The translations under genes and the position numbers were made by a program. Shown in pieces: positions 9,234 through 18,786 of a stretch of DNA of 64,000 nucleotides (position 1 is the first letter of the stretch; each line of letters begins with the position of its first letter). The notes beneath the pieces are model-generated. The model saw only the letters and a program-made list of their open reading frames with translations, was not told the origin of the DNA and searched no databases. The stretch is from Mesorhizobium sp. NBSH29. Its GTDB lineage: Bacteria; Pseudomonadota; Alphaproteobacteria; Rhizobiales; Rhizobiaceae. The stretch spans positions 754,501-818,500 of the forward strand of contig NZ_CP045492.1 in assembly GCF_015500055.1 (NCBI RefSeq), in the 5' to 3' direction.

Positions 9234-10103
9234 ATGGAGCCTGGCATGGAAGAAGCCGCACGCAGATCCCTTATCCGAACCGCGATGAAGGCTCCGTACC
9301 TCTCACGCGAGGACGAGCACGATTTGGCAGTCCGATGGAAGGAATGCGGAGACCAGCAAGCCATGCATGCGATAACAACAGCGCATATGCGACTTGTAAT
9401 CTCGATGGCCTCCAAATTTCGATACTTCGGGCTCTCCCCCAACGACCTCATCCAAGAAGGCCATGTGGGCCTGCTTGAGGCAGCGGCACGATTTGAACCG
9501 GAACGAGATATCCGCTTTTCAACCTATGCTACATGGTGGATACGCGCTTCGATGCAGGACTACATCCTGCGCAATTGGTCCATCGTGCGCGGCGGCACCA
9601 GCTCGGCGCAAAAGGCTCTTTTCTTTAATCTCAGACGTTTGCGGGCAAAGTTGTCACAAGGTTCGGATCCGCTACCTGGCGGAGCCATATATCGTGAGAT
9701 ATCGACCGCCCTGGGCGTCTCGGAAGCTGATGTGGCGATGATGGATTCCCGTCTTTCAGGTCCCGACACCTCCCTCAACGCTCCCTTGGTAGACGAAAAC
9801 GGTTCGGCAGACCGAATGGACTTTCTGGTCGCTGACGATCCATTGCCGGACGCCATGGTCGAAGACACCATCGACATCGAGCGCAGAAACCTTTGGCTCC
9901 GTGGCGCGCTTGAGGTCCTCAACGCCCGTGAACTCAAAATCATCAACGAACGGCGCTTGCAGGACGATGGCGCGACGTTGGAGGCTTTGGGCGCTAAACT
10001 GGGCATCTCCAAGGAGAGGGTGCGCCAAATTGAAACTCGTGCGATCGAAAAGCTCCGCTCGGCCTTGATGAAGGTGGATCCATCGTTCGCACAGGCGGCC
10101 TGA
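9234..10103 (+). CDS. rpoH2: RNA polymerase sigma factor RpoH2 (sigma-32 family)
   Basis: This is an alternative sigma factor of about 289 residues. It has region 2 (LVISMASKFRYFG, DLIQEGHVGLLEAAARFEPE, FSTYATWWIRASMQDYILR), the RpoH box QKALFFNLRRLRA, and a region 4 helix-turn-helix (TLEALGAKLGISKERVRQIE). It is closer to the rhizobial RpoH2 group, which serves oxidative and stationary stress genes alongside RpoE2, than to the heat-shock RpoH1. The start is uncertain: GTG 9222, ATG 9234 and ATG 9246 each have a GGAG upstream. No anti-sigma gene is linked. Confidence 0.92.
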   Translation: MEPGMEEAARRSLIRTAMKAPYLSREDEHDLAVRWKECGDQQAMHAITTAHMRLVISMASKFRYFGLSPNDLIQEGHVGLLEAAARFEPERDIRFSTYATWWIRASMQDYILRNWSIVRGGTSSAQKALFFNLRRLRAKLSQGSDPLPGGAIYREISTALGVSEADVAMMDSRLSGPDTSLNAPLVDENGSADRMDFLVADDPLPDAMVEDTIDIERRNLWLRGALEVLNARELKIINERRLQDDGATLEALGAKLGISKERVRQIETRAIEKLRSALMKVDPSFAQAA

Positions 10104-10115
10104 CACAGCCATCGG

Positions 10116-11597
10116 CTAGCGATCAGAGATAATCTTCACCTTGTCGCCGGCAGAAACACCGCCACCGGGTGGTAGGGCATTAAGCACACCAAAAAGTTCA
10201 AGCTTTCGGTCAACGCCTATCATCTGCGCTGATAGCGATCCCACGGTCTGGCCGGGCTTGACGGTCACAACCCGGATTCGCAACGGTCGAAGCGCCTCTT
10301 TCTCCGCAGCAGTCAGTGATTTGAAGCTAGCACTAACCGACTGTGCGATGCTCTCTAGCGTCGTGCTCGCAATAGGTGCAGCGGTGAGCAGCCTGTAAAC
10401 GCGATCGCCAGACCGAACCACAGTGATGGCAAATTTCCAGCCATCCGCGCTTGCGCGCGCGGTTGCCGCTTCGTTGCCATTGATCGTCGTCGCCTGCACC
10501 GAACCAGCATCGAGGCCCGTGACCCATCCGCTGCGTAGATAGTCTGCCAGCGTGATATTGGTGTCGACTGACACGCCATCAAATCGAACTGCTGTGTCTC
10601 CAGGCCCGGTCGCAGTCACTTCGGCAGCGGTATTGTCGATCATGAAACCGGCTGGCACCGCAAATGCTACGCCAAGGCCCGGGTGCTGGAAGGTATTCCC
10701 ACGAATATATCCCTCTTCAGGTGAATCACCGAAAAGGAGCCCATCGATGCCGGCCAGATAGGAGTCGCGATCCACAGTTCCACTGTCAGGCGTACCGAAA
10801 CCGCGAGCCTGACGCTGGGCCAGATCGATGCGTTGCGGCGCATTCGGGTGACTGGCCAAAAAATCGAGGCTCGCATCCTGAGCCCCGGTGACCGAGCGGA
10901 AATTGCTGTAAGAAGCCATTGACTGCAGAAACCGGCTCGCCGCAAAAGGATCATAGCCCGCTTTCGCGGTGGCACGGATGCCAATGGAATCGGCTTCCAG
11001 CTCTTGGTTCCGTGAGAACTGCGCGAGCCTGAGCTTGCCCTTGATCAGGGCAACTTTGGTGAGCGAACTTTCGCCAAGAACGTCGGAAACGACTTTGCTG
11101 GCGAGAACTTCCTCAGCTTCCTTCTGCTGGCGCTGAATACCGTGACTGGCTGTAACGTGGCCCATCTCATGGGCGATCACAGCAGCAAGCTCTGCAGAAT
11201 CATTGGCAAGGGCCAAAAGTCCGCGCGTCACATAGAGATAACCTCCCGGCAGCGCGAAAGCGTTGACGTTTGGGGAGTTCAAGATAGTGATGCGATAGCT
11301 TTGCGGCGATGGATTGTCAGCGTCGAAGGTAAGAGTGCCGACGACCTTGGCAACCATGCGCTCAAGCTTGGGGTCAGGATATTCGCCACCATAGGTTGCC
11401 AGAATGCGCGGGTGCTGCGCCTTGGCGAGCACTGCCATCTTGTCATTTTTGGCAACTGAATCGACGGTGACTGGATTGTTGGATGGTTGGAATGCCTGTT
11501 CATTGATCGGCCCGACGGTCTGGCATCCAGCCAGCAGCGCGAGCGCGCAACACAACATCCATCTGCCCCGCCGCGCAGGTGATGAAACAATCCGCAA
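10116..11597 (-). CDS. M48-family zinc metalloprotease, lipoprotein, with LysM-like C-terminus
   Basis: This is a BepA/LoiP-like periplasmic protease. The catalytic motif HEMGH lies about 119 residues after the LAGC lipobox cysteine, with a downstream ELEADSIG motif supplying the third zinc ligand. The C-terminal 50 residues (VVTVKPGQTVGSLS) resemble a LysM wall-binding repeat. The family degrades misfolded outer-membrane proteins. I chose a TTG at 11597 because it gives a normal lipoprotein signal (charged RRGR, then hydrophobic, then LAGC). An upstream ATG at 11693 adds an unlikely N-terminus, and ATG 11558 would lack the charged region. It converges with rpoH2, 12 bp apart. Confidence 0.85.
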   Translation of the reverse strand: MRIVSSPARRGRWMLCCALALLAGCQTVGPINEQAFQPSNNPVTVDSVAKNDKMAVLAKAQHPRILATYGGEYPDPKLERMVAKVVGTLTFDADNPSPQSYRITILNSPNVNAFALPGGYLYVTRGLLALANDSAELAAVIAHEMGHVTASHGIQRQQKEAEEVLASKVVSDVLGESSLTKVALIKGKLRLAQFSRNQELEADSIGIRATAKAGYDPFAASRFLQSMASYSNFRSVTGAQDASLDFLASHPNAPQRIDLAQRQARGFGTPDSGTVDRDSYLAGIDGLLFGDSPEEGYIRGNTFQHPGLGVAFAVPAGFMIDNTAAEVTATGPGDTAVRFDGVSVDTNITLADYLRSGWVTGLDAGSVQATTINGNEAATARASADGWKFAITVVRSGDRVYRLLTAAPIASTTLESIAQSVSASFKSLTAAEKEALRPLRIRVVTVKPGQTVGSLSAQMIGVDRKLELFGVLNALPPGGGVSAGDKVKIISDR

Positions 11598-11761
11598 ATT
11601 GGAAGCGGCAAGGTAAGGCGGCAGAATACTATCCTCTCGGTGTACGGTGTCATCGCATGTACGGCGCGATTCATCGCTGCAAACTCTTACCATGAACTTG
11701 CCGCTGGGTCCGGTGTGGCGACAAATTATGTCTGCTTGCGGGCAATTCGCATCAATTGCTG

Positions 11762-12499
11762 CTATCCGGCAACAGTTCCGATATAGCGCCGGAACGCTTC
11801 CGGCCCATGATTGCTGAAAAGTTCAGACGCTTGGCCAACTGCAGAGATGTGGCCGTCCTCCAGGAAAATCATGTTTTTAGCGATCCGCCGGGCATCTTCC
11901 GGCTGATGAGTGACGAAAAGCACCGTCATCGAATGTTGGCGGCAAAGTTTTTCTACCAGCCCCAGCATGTCCAGCCGCAGCGCCGGGCCAAGCGAAGCGA
12001 ACGGTTCGTCGAGCAACAGAACCGGACGTTCGCGTACCAGCACGCGCGCCAAAGCCACGCGCTGGCGTTCGCCGCCCGAAAGTTCGCGCGGCAGGCGATG
12101 TTCCTTGCCGCCAAGCCCGGTATGTTCCAATGCGTTCGCGATGGCGACGCGGTCATCGGCTGCCAAGCGGAGAGCGGGGGAGCGTCCCAGTCCGACATTA
12201 GCGATGACATCGAGATGGGCAAAAAGGTTGTTTTCCTGAAATACCATGGAGACTGGGCGATCTGCAGGGGGTAGCCCTGTCACGTCAACTCCGCCGATCA
12301 AGACGCGACCTCGCGAAGGCACCTCAAACCCGGCGATAAGATTGAGAAGCGTCGACTTGCCCGAGCCGCTGGGGCCCATAATCGCGGTGACAGCGCCGGC
12401 CTCTACCTCCGCGTCGAACATCATCGCAGTCTCGCCATAGCTGAAGACAATTTTGTCCAGCAGCACTGCTGCACTTTCCGGCATTAAAGGATCAGACAT
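11762..12499 (-). CDS. thiQ: Thiamine ABC transporter ATP-binding protein ThiQ
   Basis: The protein has 245 residues, with Walker [10 protein letters not shown] (42-50), signature LSGGERQR and Walker [10 protein letters not shown]. It energises thiamine/TPP import through ThiP. ATG 12499 overlaps the end of thiP (12492) by 8 bp, indicating translational coupling; an upstream TTG (12514) is less likely. It is the last gene of thiBPQ, under the TPP riboswitch at 15160-15264. Confidence 0.94.
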   Translation of the reverse strand: MSDPLMPESAAVLLDKIVFSYGETAMMFDAEVEAGAVTAIMGPSGSGKSTLLNLIAGFEVPSRGRVLIGGVDVTGLPPADRPVSMVFQENNLFAHLDVIANVGLGRSPALRLAADDRVAIANALEHTGLGGKEHRLPRELSGGERQRVALARVLVRERPVLLLDEPFASLGPALRLDMLGLVEKLCRQHSMTVLFVTHQPEDARRIAKNMIFLEDGHISAVGQASELFSNHGPEAFRRYIGTVAG

Positions 12500-14135
12500 T
12501 GTGGCGTTTTCCAAGTCGCTCGACGAGAATCATCAACGCGAGACACAGCAGCCCAAGCAGCAATGCCAGGCCAGCGGCATCTTCGGTGCGGTAGCTGCCC
12601 ATCCGCGAATACAGAAGGTAAGGCAATGTCTGCACCGCATCACTTCCAAAAAGCGCGATGACGCCGAGATCGCCAAGCGAAAGCGCCATGGCAAAGGCAA
12701 GTCCGGTAAAGATGGGTGCCCGCAACGCTGGCCAGTCAATCAAGCGAAACCGCGTCAGGCCGGCAATGCCTAGCGATACGCACAGCTTTTCATGACGTGT
12801 ACTCGCCGCGTCATAGGCCGGCCCAATTGCGCGTACGGCAAAGGGCATCGCCATCACCGCATTGACCGCTATGACCATGATCGGCGCAACGGCAAAAACG
12901 TCCACTGTGTTGCGCAGCAAAATGAACCACCCCGCACCAATGACAATCGGGGGAACGACCAGGACAAAGCCCGGGCCCATCTCGGTCAGTAGTTCCATGA
13001 ACCGGCGTCGGCGAGTTCGCCGTGATCTAAACATTTGTTGCGTTGCAATGAGAGCCAGCGACAGAAGTACCGACAGCACGGCCGACAGCAAAGCAAGAAT
13101 AAGGCTGGTCACGATCGCACGCTGCACAATCCGCTCACCGGCAAGCCTTGCCAGATCAGCATCAACACCGGCAACCAGAGTTGCCAGCAATGGTCCTGCG
13201 ATAAAGAGCAATGACGTACCTATCATCGCGCCGTTGAAAAATGTTTCGGAGGGTCCGGCATCGCGAACCCTGGCCGACGCAACCGAAAGGTTGGCATCTC
13301 CGGTCGTGGTGGCCCCTAGTCTGGCAAGCGCGGCAACAACGATTGCCGTCAGCAAGATTTGCAAAACCGTCAGCGCCACCGCGCGGGCGGGATCAAAGTC
13401 AAACCGCAACGCCTGATAGATTGCCACTTCAAGCGTTGTCGCGCGCGGTCCACCACCCAGCGTCAACACGATGGTGAAGGATGTGATGCACAGCATAAAC
13501 ACCAGGCCGGCAATGCCCGGCATGGCCGCACGCAATACAGGCCACTCTATCAACCTGAAAGCGGGGCCGGCCCGCATGCCCAACTGGCTCGCCAGTCGCC
13601 ATTGGTCTGCAGGCACGGTGTCCAGCGCCTGCAGGAAAAGCCGAGTTGCCAAAGGCAGGTTGAAAAAAACATGGGCGACGAGAATGCCAGAAAGCCCGTA
13701 AATACCAGGCCATGTCTCCCCGGACGCCCGCGAAAGTACATCGGCCAGATAACCCGCTCGTCCATAAAGTGTCAGTACGCCCAGCGCTACCACGATGGCT
13801 GGCAAACCCAGTGGAACCGCAAACAATCTCAATATCAGCCCGCGACCGGGAAAAGCCGGGTGTCGCGACAACGCGCGCGCGACGATGATGGCGGGGCCGA
13901 CCGAAAGCACCGTCGAAAGCAGGCCCTGCAACAGAGTGAACCTGACAACCCGCAACATATAGGGATCGAAAGCGCCTAGCGCGCCCGACCAGTCTCGCAC
14001 GGCTTCCACCAGCAAGCCGACGAAAGCTCCAGCCAGAAGCGCGCCAATAGCCGCCAACGCTACCATTCCGGCAGCGATTCTCCGGAGAGGCAGCACTGGC
14101 AGGCGCTTGGTTACTTGCTCATTGCCGACAGCCAT
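12492..14135 (-). CDS. thiP: Thiamine ABC transporter permease ThiP
   Basis: This 547-residue inner-membrane permease is built as two fused copies of the BPD_transp_1 fold, about 12 hydrophobic segments in all. EAA-loop-like motifs occur in both halves ([21 protein letters not shown] and [22 protein letters not shown], each shown only around the conserved Gly). The fused architecture is standard for ThiP. It overlaps thiB by 25 bp and thiQ by 8 bp. Confidence 0.94.
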   Translation of the reverse strand: MAVGNEQVTKRLPVLPLRRIAAGMVALAAIGALLAGAFVGLLVEAVRDWSGALGAFDPYMLRVVRFTLLQGLLSTVLSVGPAIIVARALSRHPAFPGRGLILRLFAVPLGLPAIVVALGVLTLYGRAGYLADVLSRASGETWPGIYGLSGILVAHVFFNLPLATRLFLQALDTVPADQWRLASQLGMRAGPAFRLIEWPVLRAAMPGIAGLVFMLCITSFTIVLTLGGGPRATTLEVAIYQALRFDFDPARAVALTVLQILLTAIVVAALARLGATTTGDANLSVASARVRDAGPSETFFNGAMIGTSLLFIAGPLLATLVAGVDADLARLAGERIVQRAIVTSLILALLSAVLSVLLSLALIATQQMFRSRRTRRRRFMELLTEMGPGFVLVVPPIVIGAGWFILLRNTVDVFAVAPIMVIAVNAVMAMPFAVRAIGPAYDAASTRHEKLCVSLGIAGLTRFRLIDWPALRAPIFTGLAFAMALSLGDLGVIALFGSDAVQTLPYLLYSRMGSYRTEDAAGLALLLGLLCLALMILVERLGKRHNV

Positions 14136-15112
14136 TCATCGATCCAGGCTTTGCGGTTTTCGGCCACTTCTTCGGCGCCGATGATAAGCGTCTTTGCCGG
14201 TTTGACCAATTTGTCAAAGGCAGGGTTCAAAGCTTTTGACGTAGCGGATGCCGGGAACATCCAGTTGGTTTCCGGCAAAACGTCCTGAAATGCCGGCGTC
14301 AGCATGAATGCCATAAATTTTTGTGCCAGCGGGTTCTTGGCGCCGGTTGTTGTAATCGCCGCCACTTCCACCTGCAGATACTGGCCATCACTGAAGGCCG
14401 CTGCCTGATACCGCTCAGAACTTTCGGCCACCATGTGGTACGCCGGCGAAGTCGTATAGGAGAGAACCATCGGGGCCTCACCCTTGGTGAACAGACCATA
14501 GGCCTCGCTCCAACCTGGCGTCACCGTCAACACGCGGTCTTTGAGCTTCTCCCAAGCTTGCGGCGCCTGCTCACCATAAACAGCCTTGACCCAAAGCAGC
14601 AGCCCAAGACCGGGAGTCGACGTGCGCGGATCCTGAATAACGATCTTCTGGTTGGCGTCGCCCTCCACCAATTCCTTCAGGCTTGCCGGCGGCGCTTTCA
14701 CCTTTTCAGTGTCGTAAACGACCGCAAAGTAGCCGTAGTCATAGGGGAGGAACATTGCATCGTTCCAGCCATTCGGCACCGTAAGCGCCTCAACAGAGAC
14801 GCCGTGCGGCACAAATAGATCGGTGTTTTTTGCTTCAGCCGTGAGATTGGTATCAAGACCAAGAACGATGTCGGCCTTGGTCGAAGCCCCTTCAAGCCTG
14901 ACGCGATTGAGAAGCGCAACGCCATCTGCGACCGAGACAAATTCGACGTCACAGCCGCATTCTGCTTCAAACGCTTTTTCGACCTGGGGCCCAGGACCCC
15001 ATTCAGCGGTAAAACTTTCATAGGTGTAGACAGTCAGCTTTTCCTGCGCCACCGCAGCAGACGAAAGCAGGGTCGGACCGGCCACCAGCATCAATGAGAA
15101 AAACCCGCGCAT
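14111..15112 (-). CDS. thiB: Thiamine-binding periplasmic protein ThiB
   Basis: This 333-residue solute-binding protein has a Sec signal peptide ([23 protein letters not shown], cleavage near AVA-QE). The mature start [10 protein letters not shown] and the region [21 protein letters not shown] are characteristic of TbpA/ThiB. It delivers thiamine, TMP or TPP to ThiPQ. It is the first gene behind the TPP riboswitch, so expression should fall when TPP is abundant. Confidence 0.95.
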   Translation of the reverse strand: MRGFFSLMLVAGPTLLSSAAVAQEKLTVYTYESFTAEWGPGPQVEKAFEAECGCDVEFVSVADGVALLNRVRLEGASTKADIVLGLDTNLTAEAKNTDLFVPHGVSVEALTVPNGWNDAMFLPYDYGYFAVVYDTEKVKAPPASLKELVEGDANQKIVIQDPRTSTPGLGLLLWVKAVYGEQAPQAWEKLKDRVLTVTPGWSEAYGLFTKGEAPMVLSYTTSPAYHMVAESSERYQAAAFSDGQYLQVEVAAITTTGAKNPLAQKFMAFMLTPAFQDVLPETNWMFPASATSKALNPAFDKLVKPAKTLIIGAEEVAENRKAWIDEWLSAMSK

Positions 15113-15159
15113 CCACGTCTCCTTTTAAAAGTTGCAAGGAATTGAGGCGCTGGGCAAAG

Positions 15160-15264
15160 CGTCTAATCCCTCCGCCGGTACAAACCGGATCAGGTTCAGC
15201 GGGTTGGCGCGGGTTTCCCCTTTGCCTCTCAGCCTGTCACCTTGCAGCGACCGGCACCCCGTTA
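15160..15264 (-). promoter_or_regulatory. TPP riboswitch (THI element) controlling thiBPQ
   Basis: On the minus strand the region reads GGGGTGCC, then the conserved core CTGAGAGG, then ACCCGCTGAACCTGATCCGG and finally GGAGGGA. These are the P1-P5 landmarks of the TPP aptamer in correct order. It lies 48-150 nt upstream of the thiB start. The Shine-Dalgarno region of thiB (AAAAGGAG just before 15112) is close enough for translational control. It is not positioned to control the divergent kinase gene at 15364. Confidence 0.95.
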
Positions 15265-15363
15265 GAGCGTTTTGACACATAGGGCGCCGAGATCGGCTCC
15301 GCAAGCGATTGTTGATGCTCTGCGCCTTCCGCTTTCGAGGTCCGGCGTGATAGAGCGCTCGCT

Positions 15364-16008
15364 ATGAGCCTTTTCACTCTCCTGTTTGGCGGCGATCTTG
15401 TTCGCACGCCCCGGCTGGATGCACAGCTTGCCGGCAGCCGCGTCATCGCTGCCGACTCCGGTATCCGCCATGCCGCGGAACTCGGGATAACGCCCGAGCT
15501 TTGGGTGGGTGATTTCGACTCGACTACCAAGGAGTTGGCGCAGAAATTTGAAGCCGTGCCACGGGAAGTGTTTCCCGCTGAGAAGGACCAGACCGATGGC
15601 GAACTCGCCGTCGACACAGCGCTCCGGCTGGGCGCAACCTCGCTTGTTATAGCTGGCGCTTTCGGCGGTCCACGCATTGATCACACCTTCCTCCATCTGG
15701 CTATCGGAATGCGCCTGGCGGAAGCCGGCACGCCCATTGTGCTGACCAGCGGTGCGCAAGAAGGCATTCCTTTACTAACTGGCAATGCGACGTTTGATTA
15801 TGCCCCAGGAACAATGTTTTCAATTATCGGCTTCAGCGCCCTCAGCGGGTTGACGCTCACCGGCGTGAAATGGCCGCTCGATGAGGTAAAGGTGCCTTTC
15901 GGTTCCTCGCTCACTCTTTCCAACGAAGTGTCCAGCAAGCTCAGCGCCGAGCTTGGCTCAGGTCGCGCAATGCTAATCGCCCATCCTTTCCCCGGTACGG
16001 AATTTTAA
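15364..16008 (+). CDS. Thiamine pyrophosphokinase
   Basis: It transfers pyrophosphate from ATP to thiamine, making the cofactor TPP directly from imported vitamin. The 214 residues carry the kinase motifs WVGDFDS, KDQTDGELAVD (metal and ATP binding) and GGPRIDH in the catalytic half, then the B1-binding domain (GLTLTGVKWPL). It is divergent from thiBPQ, so uptake and activation of thiamine sit together. TPP made here would serve tkt at 18.8 kb and the TPP-dependent E1 at 27.8 kb. Confidence 0.93.
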   Translation: MSLFTLLFGGDLVRTPRLDAQLAGSRVIAADSGIRHAAELGITPELWVGDFDSTTKELAQKFEAVPREVFPAEKDQTDGELAVDTALRLGATSLVIAGAFGGPRIDHTFLHLAIGMRLAEAGTPIVLTSGAQEGIPLLTGNATFDYAPGTMFSIIGFSALSGLTLTGVKWPLDEVKVPFGSSLTLSNEVSSKLSAELGSGRAMLIAHPFPGTEF

Positions 16009-16014
16009 GACGCC

Positions 16015-17835
16015 ATGGCGCCACCCCTTCTTCGCCTCGACGGTATCAAACTTACATTCGGCGGTACGCCGCTTCTGGATGGTGCGTCGATCTCGGTTTC
16101 GCAGGGCGACCGCATCGCGCTGGTCGGTCGCAATGGCTCCGGCAAATCAACCCTGCTCAAGATTGCGGCCGGCCTCGTTGAGTTTCAGGATGGTGATCTA
16201 TTTCGGCATCCATCCGTGACAATCCGATATCTGCCGCAGGTTCCCGACATGGAAGGCTTTGCCACGGTGCGCTCCTATGTTGATGCCGGGCTTGGGCCTG
16301 CCGACGATCCTTACAGGGTGACATACCTGCTGGAACATTTAGGACTGACAGGAGAAGAAGATCCCAAAAGCCTGTCCGGCGGTGAAGCGCGTCGCGCGGC
16401 CCTTGCAAAGGTACTGGCACCCGAACCGGACATTCTGCTGCTTGATGAGCCAACGAACCATCTCGATCTCGCCACCATCGAATGGCTGGAAGAGGAGCTC
16501 AACCGCTCATCCTCCGCACTCATCGTCATCTCTCATGATCGCCGATTTCTTGAGCGCGTCTCCCGTGCAACGGTATGGCTGGACCGTGGCCAGACGCGCC
16601 GACTGGACAAGGGATTCGCACATTTCGAAGCATGGCGCGATGTGGTTCTCGAAGAGGAGGAGCGCGATCAACACAAGCTTGGCCGCCAAATCGTGCGCGA
16701 GGAGCACTGGCTGCGCTACGGCGTGACTGCAAGGCGCAAGCGCAACATGCGCAGGCTCGGCGAATTGCAAACCATGCGCCAGAGCTATCGTGGCCACCGC
16801 GGCGCTGAGGGCGTCGCTAAAATGGCGGCCAGTGAGGCTGCTGAATCCGGCAAACTGGTAGTCGAAGCGAAATCGATCTCCAAGAGTTATGGCGAACAGA
16901 TCATCGTTAGCGACTTTTCCACCCGCATCCAGCGTGGCGACCGAGTCGGTTTTGTCGGGGCCAATGGTGCTGGCAAGACAACGCTGTTGAAGATGCTCAC
17001 AGGAGAATTGGCTCCCGACAGCGGCTCGGTGCGTATCGGCACCAATCTCGAAATCGCCACACTCGACCAGAAGCGCGATGCCTTCGACCCGGAGGAATCG
17101 CTGATGCACTTCCTCACGGACGGGCGGGGCGAAACCGTTGTCGTCAATGGCGAGGAGCGCCACGTCGTCTCCTATATGAAGGATTTCCTGTTCAAAGCCG
17201 ATCAGGCGCGCACGCCGGTGCGCGAACTTTCAGGTGGCGAGCGCGCACGGCTGATGCTGGCGCGCGTTCTGGCTCGCCCGGCCAACCTTCTGGTACTGGA
17301 CGAGCCGACCAACGATCTCGACATGGAAACACTGGAGCTTTTGCAAGAGCTTGTCGCCGGCTTTGCCGGAACCGTCATCCTCGTTAGTCACGACCGCGAC
17401 TTTCTCGACCGCACAGTAACAAGCGTAGTTGCCCCCGATGGAAACGGTGTGTGGGTGGAGTATGCTGGCGGCTACGCAGACATGCTGGCGCAGCGCGGGG
17501 GCAAGAAGCTCGAGGATCGCAAGGCGCGCAGCAAAGCCGAGGGGCCGTCATCTCCCACTGCATCAGCCTCAGCGCCGCTGAGAGAGAAAGATGCTTCGAA
17601 AAAGCTTTCCTACAAGCAGAAATTCGCACTTGAGCAATTGCCCAAGCGCATGGAAGCCATCAACGCATCCATTTCCTCCCTTGAAAACTCGATAGCCGAT
17701 CCCGCCTTCTACGAGCGCGACCCCAAAGGTTTCCAGAAAACTATCGCCGCGCTCGACAAGGAGCGCGTAACGCTTGGCAAGCTCGAGGAGGAATGGCTGG
17801 AACTAGAGATGCTGAAGGAGGAGATAGAGGGCTGA
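16015..17835 (+). CDS. uup: ABC-F ATPase, Uup type
   Basis: This 606-residue soluble protein has two ABC domains in tandem. The first has Walker A GRNGSGKST (38-46), LSGGEARR and LLLDEPTNHLD; the second has GANGAGKTT (about 322), LSGGERARL and VLDEPTNDLD. A C-terminal basic coiled coil follows (KLSYKQKFALEQLPKRM to the end), the Uup DNA/ribosome-binding extension. ABC-F proteins act on ribosomes, and Uup affects transposon excision and ribosome function. It begins 6 bp after the thiamine kinase gene, so the two are likely co-transcribed. Confidence 0.93.
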   Translation: MAPPLLRLDGIKLTFGGTPLLDGASISVSQGDRIALVGRNGSGKSTLLKIAAGLVEFQDGDLFRHPSVTIRYLPQVPDMEGFATVRSYVDAGLGPADDPYRVTYLLEHLGLTGEEDPKSLSGGEARRAALAKVLAPEPDILLLDEPTNHLDLATIEWLEEELNRSSSALIVISHDRRFLERVSRATVWLDRGQTRRLDKGFAHFEAWRDVVLEEEERDQHKLGRQIVREEHWLRYGVTARRKRNMRRLGELQTMRQSYRGHRGAEGVAKMAASEAAESGKLVVEAKSISKSYGEQIIVSDFSTRIQRGDRVGFVGANGAGKTTLLKMLTGELAPDSGSVRIGTNLEIATLDQKRDAFDPEESLMHFLTDGRGETVVVNGEERHVVSYMKDFLFKADQARTPVRELSGGERARLMLARVLARPANLLVLDEPTNDLDMETLELLQELVAGFAGTVILVSHDRDFLDRTVTSVVAPDGNGVWVEYAGGYADMLAQRGGKKLEDRKARSKAEGPSSPTASASAPLREKDASKKLSYKQKFALEQLPKRMEAINASISSLENSIADPAFYERDPKGFQKTIAALDKERVTLGKLEEEWLELEMLKEEIEG

Positions 17836-17883
17836 GAGGTTATCGCCGCATTCGACATGCAGTGTCATGGGTTTTTGCCCTGT

Positions 17884-18252
17884 CTAGGCCGATTTGCCCA
17901 TGGCAAGCTTCATGGCCAGGCCTTCCATGCGTTCGGCCAGTCCGCTGAGCGCTCCGGTTAGTGCGGCGTCGTTCTTGTCGGCCTTGCTCAGCGCTTCATC
18001 ACGCGTCTTGCGAAGCGTGGTGACTTCGCTTTCCATCCCCTTGATGCGTTTTTGTAATTCCGAAAGCTCGTCCATCACCATGATGCCGGCCATGACGGTC
18101 AACCGTTGGTCGCCGATTTCACCGAAAGACGATTTAAGATGCGAGACATAGCGGTCAAATCGGTCGCCGAGATCGGTCAGGTGCTCTTCCTGCCCCTCGT
18201 CGCACGCCATTCGATAGGCTTTGCCGTCGATTGTCACCGTGACCTGAGCCAT
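17884..18252 (-). CDS. zapA: Cell division protein ZapA
   Basis: The 122-residue protein starts MAQVTVTIDGKAYRMACDEGQE, the ZapA globular head, followed by a C-terminal coiled coil. ZapA bundles FtsZ filaments at the septum. I take ATG 18252 over an in-frame TTG at 18258. It lies 11 bp behind the DUF4164 gene and forms a two-gene operon with it. The 6S RNA gene often found beyond zapA is absent: only 48 bp separate it from convergent uup. Confidence 0.92.
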   Translation of the reverse strand: MAQVTVTIDGKAYRMACDEGQEEHLTDLGDRFDRYVSHLKSSFGEIGDQRLTVMAGIMVMDELSELQKRIKGMESEVTTLRKTRDEALSKADKNDAALTGALSGLAERMEGLAMKLAMGKSA

Positions 18253-18263
18253 CGCCAAAAATC

Positions 18264-18536
18264 CTATCTGTCGAGAACAGCGCGGATGGTTTCCATCGCC
18301 GTCACGAGCCGGCGCGAAACTTCTTTGTTCGCTTCTTCCAACCGGTCTGCCCGCGCTTCCGAGCTGTCGAGTTCCTGCGCAAGGCGCGCGCGATCAGCGT
18401 TCATCCGCTGAACTTCGGCCTCGGCTTCGGAGTAATCCTGCTCCTGCTCACGCCGCGCCTCGAACGCATTTTCCAGCGTCTCGATCGCCTTGCCCAGCCG
18501 CGCAATGACCTCTTTGAGTGTTGTTTCTCCGGTCAT
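18264..18536 (-). CDS. DUF4164 small coiled-coil protein
   Basis: This is a 90-residue, almost wholly helical protein from ATG 18536 (MTGETTLKEVIARLGKAIE), with heptad-like Glu/Ala/Arg composition. The match is to the DUF4164 family, which in rhizobia precedes zapA. By analogy it may be a ZapB-like or division-linked partner of ZapA, which is inference from neighbourhood and coiled-coil character. An ORF extension upstream to 18626 lacks a good start. Confidence 0.8.
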   Translation of the reverse strand: MTGETTLKEVIARLGKAIETLENAFEARREQEQDYSEAEAEVQRMNADRARLAQELDSSEARADRLEEANKEVSRRLVTAMETIRAVLDR

Positions 18537-18699
18537 GGCCTCAATTCCAAGCCTGCCGCCCCCGAATCGCACGCGTTCATAACGTGTTACTAAAGAAACA
18601 TTATGCAGCGGTTGAATAAGCGTCAATGTGGGATACCTCGCTTTCCCCCGCTATCGACGAGCAGCTGCTTGCCAGCGAGACCAATCGGACCCCAATTTA

Positions 18700-18727
18700 T
18701 TGACAGAGCGGGCGCAACTGCTATGTG
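18700..18727 (+). promoter_or_regulatory. Probable housekeeping promoter of tkt
   Basis: TTGACA at 18700-18705 is a perfect -35 hexamer, and TATGTG at 18722-18727 lies 16 bp downstream as the -10. It would give a leader of about 55 nt before tkt at 18787. Confidence 0.55.
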
Positions 18728-18786
18728 TCGCGCGGCTTTCACCGGGCGCGTCCTGCCCGTATTTTCCAGCGACAAGCGAGACCCCC

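Noticed and set aside
17836-17883. 6S RNA gene beyond zapA
   Set aside because: Many alphaproteobacteria have it there, but only 48 bp separate zapA from convergent uup, too short for a 6S RNA of about 160 nt.
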